Part shown: positions 26,364 to 34,281 of the stretch, piece by piece
Position numbering within the stretch: position 1 is the stretch's first letter
Layout: every line of letters begins with the position of its first letter
Origin: Myxococcus llanfairpwllgwyngyllgogerychwyrndrobwllllantysiliogogogochensis
GTDB taxonomy: Bacteria; Myxococcota; Myxococcia; Myxococcales; Myxococcaceae
Assembly: GCF_006636215.1 (NCBI RefSeq)
Contig: NZ_VIFM01000020.1
Span: 1-64,000 of the forward strand
Length of the DNA stretch: 64,000 bases
Reading direction: 5' to 3'
Notes under the pieces: generated by a model
What the model was told of the DNA's origin: nothing
The model's input: the letters and a program-made list of their open reading frames with translations, nothing else
Database searches by the model: none
Program-made: the position numbers and the translations under genes

Positions 26364-26420
26364 CACTCCAGGGCCATTCAGGAAACTCCGCCTACTTACG
26401 TTCTTTACCGAGGGAGCCCG

Positions 26421-26442
26421 GTGTCCCCGCTTCGCGGGACAC
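26421..26442 (+). other. Hairpin directly before the DUF5916 gene's ribosome-binding site
   Basis: GTGT-(C)-CCCGC / GCGGG-ACAC pairs as a nine-bp stem with one bulged C and a TTC loop, ending one base before GAGGGAA (26443-26449). It may be the end of the upstream transcript or a structure influencing translation of the next gene. Confidence 0.35.
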
Positions 26443-26456
26443 GAGGGAAATGGGTC

Positions 26457-29033
26457 ATGTCATCCGGTATCAGAGGGGCCATCGCGCTCGGAGTGTCGCT
26501 GTGGAGTCTGGCGACGAGCGCGGCGGTGGAGGGGCCGGGGAAGGAGCAGTTTCTCCAGGCGGCGCGGGCCACGGGCTCGATTCAGGTGGACGGGAAGCTG
26601 AACGAGGACGACTGGGCGCGCGCGCCGGTGTTCGACGGCTTCGTGGAGCGCTATCCGGCGGCGGGCCGGACGCCGTCGGAGAAGACGGAGCTGCGCATCC
26701 TCTACGACGGAGACATGCTGTACGTGGGCGTGGTGGCGCGCGACTCGGAGCCTTCGCGCATCGACCGGCGGTTGGGGCGGCGGGACAGCGCGCCGTACTC
26801 GGACACGATTCACGTCCTCGTCGACCCGACGCATGACCACCGCACGGCGTACAGCTTCTCCGTCACCGCCGGCGGCGTGCAGAGCGACGGGCTCTACTAC
26901 GACGACCGCTACTACACGGAGGACTGGAGCGGCATCTGGGCGGGCGCCTCGGACGGCGTGGAGGACGGCTGGGTGGCGGAGTTCGCCATTCCCCTCTCGC
27001 TGCTGCGCTTCCCGGAGGCGCCGGTGCAGACGTGGGGCTTCTCGGTGCGGCGGGACATCGCGCGCAAGAACGAGGAGCTGGAGTCGGTGGACAACCCTCG
27101 CAACCACAACGCCAACGTGTCGCGGCTGGGACACCTGACGGGCCTGGAGAACATCCAACCGCGCGGGCGGTGGGAGCTGATGCCGTACCTGGCGGCACGA
27201 GGCCTGGCGCGTCCCCAGTTCTCGGACGCGTCACGGCCCGCGCCGCGTCTGCTCAGCCCGTCCATGGACGTGGGCCTGGACGTGCGCGCCGCGCTCACCA
27301 GCCAACTGGCGCTGGCGGCGACGTTCAATCCGGACTTCGGCGAGGTGGAGGCGGATGAGCTGCTGCTCAACCTGAGCACCTTCGAGGCGTACTTCCCGGA
27401 GCGGCGCCCCTTCTTCACGCAGGGCATGGAGCTGTTCCAGCCGGTGGGCATGGACGTGGGTGGCGCGCCGCTGGCGCTCTTCTATTCGCGGCGCATCGGC
27501 CTGGATACGCCGCTGCTCGGCGCGGCGAAGGTGACGGGCTCGGTGGGCGGCGTGCAGGTGGGCGTGCTGGACGCGCTCGTCACCGGCCCCTGGCAGGCGC
27601 GCGACGAGGCGAGCCCGGACCGGAACCTGCGCTTCGACTGGCGCAGGCCGCTGCACCTGGGCGCGGGGCTGGAGCTGCCGGACGAGCCCTCCGCGACGAC
27701 GCACTACCTGGTGGCGGTGGCACGAGGGAAGGTGGGCGCGGGCTCGCGCGTGGGCGGCGCGGTGGCCATGGCCAACCCGCTGTCGGGCACCTGCACCGCC
27801 GAGGACGCGGCCCTGGAGGACTCACAGCAACCGGCGTCGTGTCGGGGACGCGGCGGGCTCGCGGGCGCGCTCGACTTCGACCTGAAGACGGCGGACAGCA
27901 CCTGGGGCGTGTACGGGATGATGGTGGCCTCACGCGTGGATGGCGGCCCGCCGGAGCGCGTGCTCGCGGATGGCACCCGGTTGCAAACCGGGGACTCGGG
28001 CGTGGGCGGCTATCTGCGCGCGGGCCGCTTCGGTGGCGAGGGCCTGCGTCCGGAGGTCGGCGTGGATGTCGCCACGCCGAAGCTGTCGCTGGTGGCCACG
28101 GGGTTCCAGCGCTCGCAGAACGAGGTGGCCCCCCGAGCCTCGCTGCGCTACGCGCGGCCCAATGGCCTGGGCCCGTTCAAGGCGCTGTTCGCCAATGCCC
28201 ACGCCGGTGGAAAGTGGACGGCGGATGACCGGAGCGAGCACCGGGTCACCTGGTTCAACCTCTACGCGAGCGCCACCCTGCCCAGCTTCGACACGCTGAG
28301 CGTGGAGACGGGCCTGGACCTCAACGGCTACGACGTGCGGGAGCTGGCGAAGACAGGCATCCCGCTGGAGCGGCCGGACCGGATGTTCGTGAGCCTCAGC
28401 GGCGAGACGAACCCCAACCGCAAGGTGTCGGTGGAGGGGTACGTCGCGCTCGGCCACCGCTTCCAGGGCGGACCGAGCGCTCCGGCCTGGGACTGGGGCG
28501 GGGAGGTCACCTTGTCCGCGAGGCCGCACCCTTCGCTCCAGACGGAGCTCTCCGTGGGCAACGACAAGACGGACCATGGGCCGCGCTACGTGGAGACGCT
28601 GGACGATGGCCGCTTCCTGCTGGGCTCACTGGACTCGCGCTTCCTGTCGCTCACGCTGAGACAGCAGTGGGTGCTGACGCCCCGGCTCACCTTGCAGGGT
28701 TACGCGCAGCTCTTCACCGCGCACGGCACCTACGGCCCCTTCTTCACGGCGACGTCCGACGCGCGGCGGTCGCGCATCCGGCTCGACTCGCTGACCGCCG
28801 TCGCGCACGACGACGACAGCAGCTTCTACGACACCGCGCTGAACGTGAATGTCGTCGCGCGGTGGGAGTACCAACTGGGCTCCACGCTCTTCCTCATCTA
28901 CTCACGCTCGCAGCAGGGGCTGCCGGAGCCCGAAGGTGAGCGGCCCTCCGCGACGCTGCGTCCGCGACAGTTGCTGGCGGGTCCGGCCAACGACGCGGTG
29001 ATGCTCAAATGGAGCTACTACTGGGGCGTGTGA
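26457..29033 (+). CDS. CBM9-like / DUF5916 outer-membrane protein
   Basis: An 858-residue exported protein. Residues 1-25 are a signal peptide (RGAIALGVSLWSLATSAA). Residues about 35-215 form a carbohydrate-binding-module-9-like beta sandwich (VDGKLNEDDWARAPVFDGF; YVGVVARDSEPSRIDRR; YSDTIHVLVDPTHD), joined to a DUF5916 region. That region has the typical YFPERRPFFTQGMELF stretch and then many amphipathic strands ending MLKWSYYWGV, as in outer-membrane barrels. Proteins of this type are common in Bacteroidetes and myxobacteria; the function is not established, and polymer binding or uptake is only suggested. The ATG at 26457 has GAGGGAA seven bases upstream. It may be a separate unit from the M56 operon. 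Confidence 0.85.
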   Translation: MSSGIRGAIALGVSLWSLATSAAVEGPGKEQFLQAARATGSIQVDGKLNEDDWARAPVFDGFVERYPAAGRTPSEKTELRILYDGDMLYVGVVARDSEPSRIDRRLGRRDSAPYSDTIHVLVDPTHDHRTAYSFSVTAGGVQSDGLYYDDRYYTEDWSGIWAGASDGVEDGWVAEFAIPLSLLRFPEAPVQTWGFSVRRDIARKNEELESVDNPRNHNANVSRLGHLTGLENIQPRGRWELMPYLAARGLARPQFSDASRPAPRLLSPSMDVGLDVRAALTSQLALAATFNPDFGEVEADELLLNLSTFEAYFPERRPFFTQGMELFQPVGMDVGGAPLALFYSRRIGLDTPLLGAAKVTGSVGGVQVGVLDALVTGPWQARDEASPDRNLRFDWRRPLHLGAGLELPDEPSATTHYLVAVARGKVGAGSRVGGAVAMANPLSGTCTAEDAALEDSQQPASCRGRGGLAGALDFDLKTADSTWGVYGMMVASRVDGGPPERVLADGTRLQTGDSGVGGYLRAGRFGGEGLRPEVGVDVATPKLSLVATGFQRSQNEVAPRASLRYARPNGLGPFKALFANAHAGGKWTADDRSEHRVTWFNLYASATLPSFDTLSVETGLDLNGYDVRELAKTGIPLERPDRMFVSLSGETNPNRKVSVEGYVALGHRFQGGPSAPAWDWGGEVTLSARPHPSLQTELSVGNDKTDHGPRYVETLDDGRFLLGSLDSRFLSLTLRQQWVLTPRLTLQGYAQLFTAHGTYGPFFTATSDARRSRIRLDSLTAVAHDDDSSFYDTALNVNVVARWEYQLGSTLFLIYSRSQQGLPEPEGERPSATLRPRQLLAGPANDAVMLKWSYYWGV

Positions 29034-29045
29034 GGTGACGGGGCC

Positions 29046-29537
29046 TCACGGCAGGGCGCACAGGCGCGAGACGGCGGAGCGCGCCTCGTTCACCACGCCC
29101 TCATGCGTGGCCAGCGAGAGGCCGGGCCCCACGTGCCCGTCATCCGACTCGGCGGGCTCCAGCGCCGGCCGCGCACGCGCACGGGCATGGTGCGCATAGG
29201 CGCGCGCGAGGACATCCAGGTCCGCGCCGTAGCGCCGCACGGCCTCGCGCAGCTCGGTGTCACGAACCTCCAGGGACTTCACCCGCGAGGACAGCGCCTC
29301 GAGCTGGCTCGCGTTCAAGGCCAGCGAGTGGGAGTCATGCTGCCTGTCTCGGAAGCCATCCGTCACGCGCAGCTCCTCCAGCACCAGGGCCTGCACGGAG
29401 GCACAGGTCTCCTTCTTGCGCGTCTGGCACGCGGACAAGCCCACGAGCCCCGCCGCCAGCCCCCACACGAGCACACGGCGGCCGGGCCCCGAGAGCCGAG
29501 GCCACCTGGCGCGACATGGGCGTGGAGACAGGCGCAC
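29046..29537 (-). CDS. Exported lipoprotein with helical mature part, about 163 aa
   Basis: The frame contains a lipoprotein-type signal (VLVWGLAAGLVGLSAC, lipobox LSAC) followed by a helical, charged region (LNASQLEALSSRVKSLEVRD) that may be a coiled coil. Start choice is difficult: no ATG lies near the signal, and GTG codons at 29537 or 29474 are the candidates, neither with a clear ribosome-binding site. I take 29537, giving a basic n-region. No family recognised. It is convergent with the DUF5916 gene, with 12 bases between stops. Confidence 0.55.
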   Translation of the reverse strand: MRLSPRPCRARWPRLSGPGRRVLVWGLAAGLVGLSACQTRKKETCASVQALVLEELRVTDGFRDRQHDSHSLALNASQLEALSSRVKSLEVRDTELREAVRRYGADLDVLARAYAHHARARARPALEPAESDDGHVGPGLSLATHEGVVNEARSAVSRLCALP

Positions 29538-29822
29538 GCACCCACGCTCGGCGTGCCACCCCGGGCTGTCAATTCCAGCCGGGAGCCGGTGTCGCGGGGC
29601 GAAAAGCCCGGGCACTCGGGACGGCGCTTCCGGGGGTCGCGACGCGCAAATGCGCGGTTCTGAAAAGACGCGCGCACGGCGGTCCTAGAGGCACGGGCAG
29701 GCGGGGGCCCGCCGCGAGGGCTTGGGAGCGTCGGCTGGCGAACGACTCGGGCAGACGAGTGCGTGCACGCGAGAAAGGCAGGTCCCAGTTTCGCCGCGGG
29801 TGGCGTGGAGGAGGAGGGTGCA

Positions 29823-30281
29823 ATGGTTTCGCTTCGAATCGCCTGTCTCGGGCTGCTGATGGCACTGTCGGCGTGTGCCTCGTCGAATCCAGCCGTGGTG
29901 AGGGCCCCCCTCGAGGAGGCGTCTCCGGTGGTGGGCCTGCAGGAGGAGGGTGGCACCTACGGCTATCGCGCGGAGGACCCGGTGCGCGTGGGCTGGGGCA
30001 ACCCGGGCGTCATGGCCTTCTTCGAGCTGCTGCGCGGCCCCCAGGGTCAGCGCGTGGCGTGGAAGCGGCTGGGCCCGTGTTGTGACACCGGCCCCACGCC
30101 CTCGCTCGAGTACGCGGGGCTGGAGGTGTTCGAGGTGGGCTACGAGGGGCTGGAGCTCCCCGTGCGCCTGTTCATCGACCCGAACCACGGGGCCGCCATC
30201 CGCGCGCCCCGGGGCTTCACCATCGAGGGCTTGACCTCCCGCGAGACGCCGACGACTCCGTCGGACGTCATCGAGCTGTAG
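29823..30281 (+). CDS. Small exported lipoprotein, 152 aa
   Basis: GGAGGAGGG lies just before the ATG at 29823, a strong ribosome-binding site. MVSLRIACLGLLMALSAC is a lipoprotein signal (lipobox LSAC, Cys18). The mature part is compact and beta-rich (VRVGWGNPGVMAFFELLRG; LEYAGLEVFEVGYEGLELPV) with a vicinal Cys-Cys pair (GPCCDTG). No family recognised. It is convergent with the DUF885 gene, with 21 bases between stops. Confidence 0.75.
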   Translation: MVSLRIACLGLLMALSACASSNPAVVRAPLEEASPVVGLQEEGGTYGYRAEDPVRVGWGNPGVMAFFELLRGPQGQRVAWKRLGPCCDTGPTPSLEYAGLEVFEVGYEGLELPVRLFIDPNHGAAIRAPRGFTIEGLTSRETPTTPSDVIEL

Positions 30282-30302
30282 CCAGGCGCGCGAGCGGGGT
30301 GC

Positions 30303-32078
30303 TCACTCCAGCGACGGTGACTCGTCGTTGGGGATGAGCACCTTGCGCGCGAGCGACACGGGCAGGCCCAGTTGCAGGAAGCGGTCGTGGAAGTCCTTCA
30401 GCACGAACTTCTTCCCGCTCGCCTCCAGGTGCTTCCGGTAGTCCTCGCGCAGCTTCAGAATCTGCATGCGGCCGGCCGCGTAGTACAGGTACGTGGGGTT
30501 GGACGTGCCGCGCTCCACCTCGCGCATCGCGGGGAAGGGCTCGAAGTACGCAATCTCCGCGTAGCGCTTCGCCACCACGTCCACCGGCTCGTTGTACACG
30601 TGCAGCGCCAGCGCCGCGTACCACCGCGCGTGCCGCTGGAGCGCGCGCCGCAACTGGCCCAGGCGCACCGACGGGTCTCCCTGGCCCAGGCCCTCGTCCA
30701 CCATCATCTGCTCGGCGTAGTGGGCCCAGCCCTCCACCACGGAGGCAGGGGTGAAGACCTTGCGCACATCCGTGGGAATCTTGGCCCCGTAGAGCAACTG
30801 CACGAAGTGGCCCGGCATGGCCTCATGCACGGTGATGCCCAACAGGCCCGCGCGGTTGAAGTACGTCAGGTGCTGCGACTTCTCCTCGGTGGACCACTCC
30901 GCCTCCACGTTGGTGATGTTGTAGTACGCCTCCTTGGCCTTGCTCTCGAAGGGGCCCGGCGTGTCCATGGACGCGAAGCCCAGCCGCTCGTACGGCGGCG
31001 TCTCGCGCACGGACGGCAGCGCGTCCGAGGGCAGCGTGAGGATGTCCTTCTCGCGCACGAAGCGCTGCAGCTCCACCAGCTGGGTGCGCGCCAGGGGAAT
31101 CAGCTCCTCGGAAGTGGGGTGGTCCTTCACCAGGACCGCCATCACCTGCTCCGGCGTCTTCGACGGGTCCACCTTCGCCGTCTCGCGCGCCACCCACGCC
31201 TTGTACTCACGGATGGCCCGCTCGTTGATGTCGCGAAGCTGGTCCGCGCTCAGCGAGATGTGCTCTTCCAGCGCCAGCTTCTTCTCGAACAGCTCGCGGC
31301 CCAGCCGGAAGTCGCCGTTGGCCTGGGGCAGCAGCTCCTCCTCCAGCCACTCGGTGAAGCCCTCCATCTGCCGCAGGGCATCCGCGCGCGCGGCGTGGAA
31401 GGCCTCGCGCTCCGCCGGAGGCACCTTGTCCAGGCCCTGGGCCTCCAGGGCGCGCGGCAGGTCCACGCGCAGGTACACCTGCGTGCCGCGCGCGTCGCGG
31501 ATGGCCTGCTCCGCCCACAGCCGGGGCACACCCGTGAGGTTCGCCTTCGCCGCCTCCAGGACTTGAGGGATGCGCGCCATGCGCGAGCGCATGTCCCGCA
31601 TCCGCTCGTTCAGCGGCGCGAAGTCTCGCGAGGACAAACTCGACAGACCCCCGGAGACGAGGCCCACGTAGGCGCCGGGGTTCTTCTCCCAGATGCGCTC
31701 CTCCTCCAGCTCCAGCAGCTCCGCGCGAATGGCGTTCTGCAGCACCACGCCGTCGACGGCGTCGTCACCGGAGAGCGCGGAGCAGTTCACCTGCTCCAGT
31801 CGGGTGAGCCAGCCGCGCAGCGCCTCCGCCTTGCGTTGCAGCGCTTCCTTGGAGACGTCCTGCAGGTGCGCGTCGTGCGCGTGGAAACCCAGCCGCGTCG
31901 CGCGCACGGGGTTGGCCGCGGAGAACCAGTCCAGATACTCGCGGATGAAGTGCGAGTAGGAAGCGGTGGCGGCGCGAGAGGGCGTTGGCAAGGAGGAGGA
32001 GGACTCCGACCCGTCCTTCGAGCGCGACGCGCACGCGGAGAGACTGGCCAGCAAAATGACTGCGACACGAATGCGCAT
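30303..32078 (-). CDS. DUF885-family lipoprotein, probable zinc hydrolase
   Basis: A 591-residue lipoprotein: MRIRVAVILLASLSAC is the signal with lipobox LSAC. The long helical body is that of DUF885 proteins. The hallmark GITVHEAMPGHFVQLLY contains His418-Glu419 and His424, an HExxxGH-type metal-binding motif seen in the carboxypeptidase-like clade to which DUF885 belongs, and a later GWAHYAEQMMVDEGLG supplies further acidic/His residues. I infer a peptidase or amidase in the cell envelope; the substrate is unknown. The ATG at 32078 was chosen because the signal begins there, with GAGAG upstream. It is divergent from the gene at 32329. Confidence 0.88.
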   Translation of the reverse strand: MRIRVAVILLASLSACASRSKDGSESSSSLPTPSRAATASYSHFIREYLDWFSAANPVRATRLGFHAHDAHLQDVSKEALQRKAEALRGWLTRLEQVNCSALSGDDAVDGVVLQNAIRAELLELEEERIWEKNPGAYVGLVSGGLSSLSSRDFAPLNERMRDMRSRMARIPQVLEAAKANLTGVPRLWAEQAIRDARGTQVYLRVDLPRALEAQGLDKVPPAEREAFHAARADALRQMEGFTEWLEEELLPQANGDFRLGRELFEKKLALEEHISLSADQLRDINERAIREYKAWVARETAKVDPSKTPEQVMAVLVKDHPTSEELIPLARTQLVELQRFVREKDILTLPSDALPSVRETPPYERLGFASMDTPGPFESKAKEAYYNITNVEAEWSTEEKSQHLTYFNRAGLLGITVHEAMPGHFVQLLYGAKIPTDVRKVFTPASVVEGWAHYAEQMMVDEGLGQGDPSVRLGQLRRALQRHARWYAALALHVYNEPVDVVAKRYAEIAYFEPFPAMREVERGTSNPTYLYYAAGRMQILKLREDYRKHLEASGKKFVLKDFHDRFLQLGLPVSLARKVLIPNDESPSLE

Positions 32079-32328
32079 GAGGGCTCTCTTCAAGGATGAC
32101 GGGCCGAAGTCTCGGCACTCGTGTGGGCAAGGGGTAGGCGGAAACAAGCGCGCTCGCAAGACGCCGTCGTGCGCTCAACCCGTCGGGTCGCCCCGGAGGA
32201 CACCCTTGACGTGCGCTGACTCACCGTTGCGCGAACGCCCCCGTGGGTCCGTCCTGAGTCGGACGCTCACGACGCGCGCACAACGCCTGCTTGCTCACCG
32301 ATGACGACGTGACGCAGGCTGGGACGAC

Positions 32329-33933
32329 ATGACTCCGCGCGCCTGTGTCCTGTGGTCCCTGGTGTGGCTGTCCAGTGCGTGTGCCTCGCGTGGGCACCTC
32401 CCGAGCACCCCACCTCCTCCAGCGGAGTACGGAACTCCGCACCCCTTCCTCCTCCAGGCCGCCGCGCCCGATGGCCGGTGGCTGCTCGCGTGTCAGGCGC
32501 GCGAGGACACCAACAAGGATGGAACCATCGCGGTCAGGGTGGGCAGCCATGGACAGCTCGGCGGTGACGAGGCGCGGCTGTATCTCTTCCGGGAGCCCGG
32601 AGCGGGCCTCGCCGTCGACGACGTGCTCGCCGTGGACTCCCTGGCACGACACATCGTCCTGGTGCGCGAGGGCGCGCTCCGACTCCTCGACACCGTGACG
32701 GGCACGGAGCAGGTGCTCGCGCCCTGGACCGCCGACGACGTGGGCACGAACGCGTCCCAGCCGCCCGTGCGCGCCAGCTTCTCGCGCGACGGCCAGCGCC
32801 TGCTCTATCTGAAGACCGAGGCTGGGAAGAAGGTCGCGGTGCTGCGGGACGTCGCGCGTGGCGAGGAGCGCGTGCTGGACGCGGGCCCGGGGTTGCTCGG
32901 ACAGGCGAGGCTGCATGAGAACGGACTCTGGGCCGTCTTCGACGTGGTGGCGCAGGACACCGACGAGGACGGCACGCTGACCTGGCCTCATCAACAGACG
33001 TCCCTCGCTCCGGCGCGATGCCGGGGACCGGTCAGCTCCGCCTCCCAGGGCGAGCGGAAGGGCGACAGTCCCGTGCGCCGCTTCCTGCGCGTGGACGGCG
33101 GCACGCTCATCGAGGGCAGGGACATCCTCCAGCCGCTGGGTGATGGCCTGCTTCGCACCCTGCCGCATGGCGCCATCGCCTTCGAGGACGCGCGGGGCAA
33201 CCAGCAGACGTGGGTGCCCGAGAGCTGCCGGGCCCGGCTGTACGCCGTGGACGAGCCCCGTAGACTGCTCGTCGTCGGCTGCAAGACGAGGGACCCGTTG
33301 GGGACGACGCTGGAGCTGCACGGCCCCGAGCTGCACCTGTCCCTGGAGCGCGAGGTGTCGCCGTACGCACCGGTGAGGAGGTCCTCCAACGAAGAGCGTC
33401 CTCGACTGCTGCCCACCTTCGTCCTCACCAGCAAGGACACCGAGCGCACCTACGCCGTCTTCATCCTGGACATGGAGCGCCACACGCTCGTGCCCCCTCC
33501 CATCCCCGCCAGCACCTGGGTTCATGCACAGGGTTCCCATGCGCTGCTGCGGGAGGACCCCACGGGAGACGGCGGAGAGCGTAGGAGGCCTCGACTGTGG
33601 CTGTGGAACGCGGACACCGGCGAGAAGCGTCTGGTCGGCGAGGCCAGTGGAGACTTCCAGGAGCGGGCCGGAGAGCGAGTGCTCTACATGGGATGGCTGA
33701 TGGACCTGGGCACCGGCCAGGTGCTGGGTCCCGTCACCGAAGCGCCCCTGGCCATCGACACGCGGGGCGGAGCGCTGCGCTACACGCATGCCGCCCCCGC
33801 GTGGGCCGACCCCAAGCCCGAGAAGACCGTGCCCCTGGGCCCCGTGAAGTGGGAGCCCGCGGTGAATCCCTCCGTGAAACCCACGAGCCCACCCGGGAAT
33901 ACCTCCGCCGCTCCCTCTCCGAGCGGCCCCTGA
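32329..33933 (+). CDS. Exported beta-propeller-like lipoprotein, 534 aa
   Basis: MTPRACVLWSLVWLSSAC is a lipoprotein signal (lipobox SSAC). The mature part shows repeated four-strand patterns of the TolB/WD type (RLYLFREPGAGLAVDDVLAV; ALRLLDTVTGTEQVLAPW; ARLYAVDEPRRLLVVGC; RRPRLWLWNADTGEKRLVG), so a six- or seven-blade propeller is likely. EF-like DxDxDG elements (DTNKDGT, DTDEDGT, DPTGDGG) suggest calcium binding in loops. The C-terminal 50 residues are Pro/Ser-rich. No enzyme motif is seen; protein or polymer binding is the safest inference. Confidence 0.8.
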   Translation: MTPRACVLWSLVWLSSACASRGHLPSTPPPPAEYGTPHPFLLQAAAPDGRWLLACQAREDTNKDGTIAVRVGSHGQLGGDEARLYLFREPGAGLAVDDVLAVDSLARHIVLVREGALRLLDTVTGTEQVLAPWTADDVGTNASQPPVRASFSRDGQRLLYLKTEAGKKVAVLRDVARGEERVLDAGPGLLGQARLHENGLWAVFDVVAQDTDEDGTLTWPHQQTSLAPARCRGPVSSASQGERKGDSPVRRFLRVDGGTLIEGRDILQPLGDGLLRTLPHGAIAFEDARGNQQTWVPESCRARLYAVDEPRRLLVVGCKTRDPLGTTLELHGPELHLSLEREVSPYAPVRRSSNEERPRLLPTFVLTSKDTERTYAVFILDMERHTLVPPPIPASTWVHAQGSHALLREDPTGDGGERRRPRLWLWNADTGEKRLVGEASGDFQERAGERVLYMGWLMDLGTGQVLGPVTEAPLAIDTRGGALRYTHAAPAWADPKPEKTVPLGPVKWEPAVNPSVKPTSPPGNTSAAPSPSGP

Positions 33934-34281
33934 GCCGCGCGTTTTCCGGGGGTTGATAGCGACCACGGAGGTGAAAGCCCCTTCCCTCTCGCCTGCTCCG
34001 TGCGCACATGGAGCGTGTTGGGTGGCTGGAGGCGCCAGAGGGCCGGCTGGCGCCTCCGTTTCTCGCCCCTGGGACGACCGGACGACCCCACCGCGCGGGT
34101 CGCGTGCATTTCCACGCCCCTCGCCCGTCCCGGGATGCGATGAGGTCTTCCGCCGCATGCAGGGGGGTTCTTGCGCCTGACGCGTGCGGCAAGGTCCTGG
34201 CTGGGCTAAGCGTCTCACCGCGGTCCTGGCCCCGCGCCGGGCCGAGCCCCGGGGCCCGCTCGCTGGAGGAGGTACCAAGCA
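33934..34281. other. Intergenic region upstream of the AsmA-family gene
   Basis: About 350 bases without a supported gene. It contains the terminator hairpin at 34028-34057 and, at its right end, GGAGGAGG, the ribosome-binding site of the next gene. No convincing promoter boxes are visible. Confidence 0.6.
34028..34057 (+). terminator. Intrinsic terminator-like hairpin after the propeller lipoprotein
   Basis: Perfect 11-bp stem GGAGGCGCCAG / CTGGCGCCTCC with an eight-base loop, followed by GTTTCT. Lies 95 bases after the upstream stop and 225 bases before the AsmA gene. Confidence 0.7.
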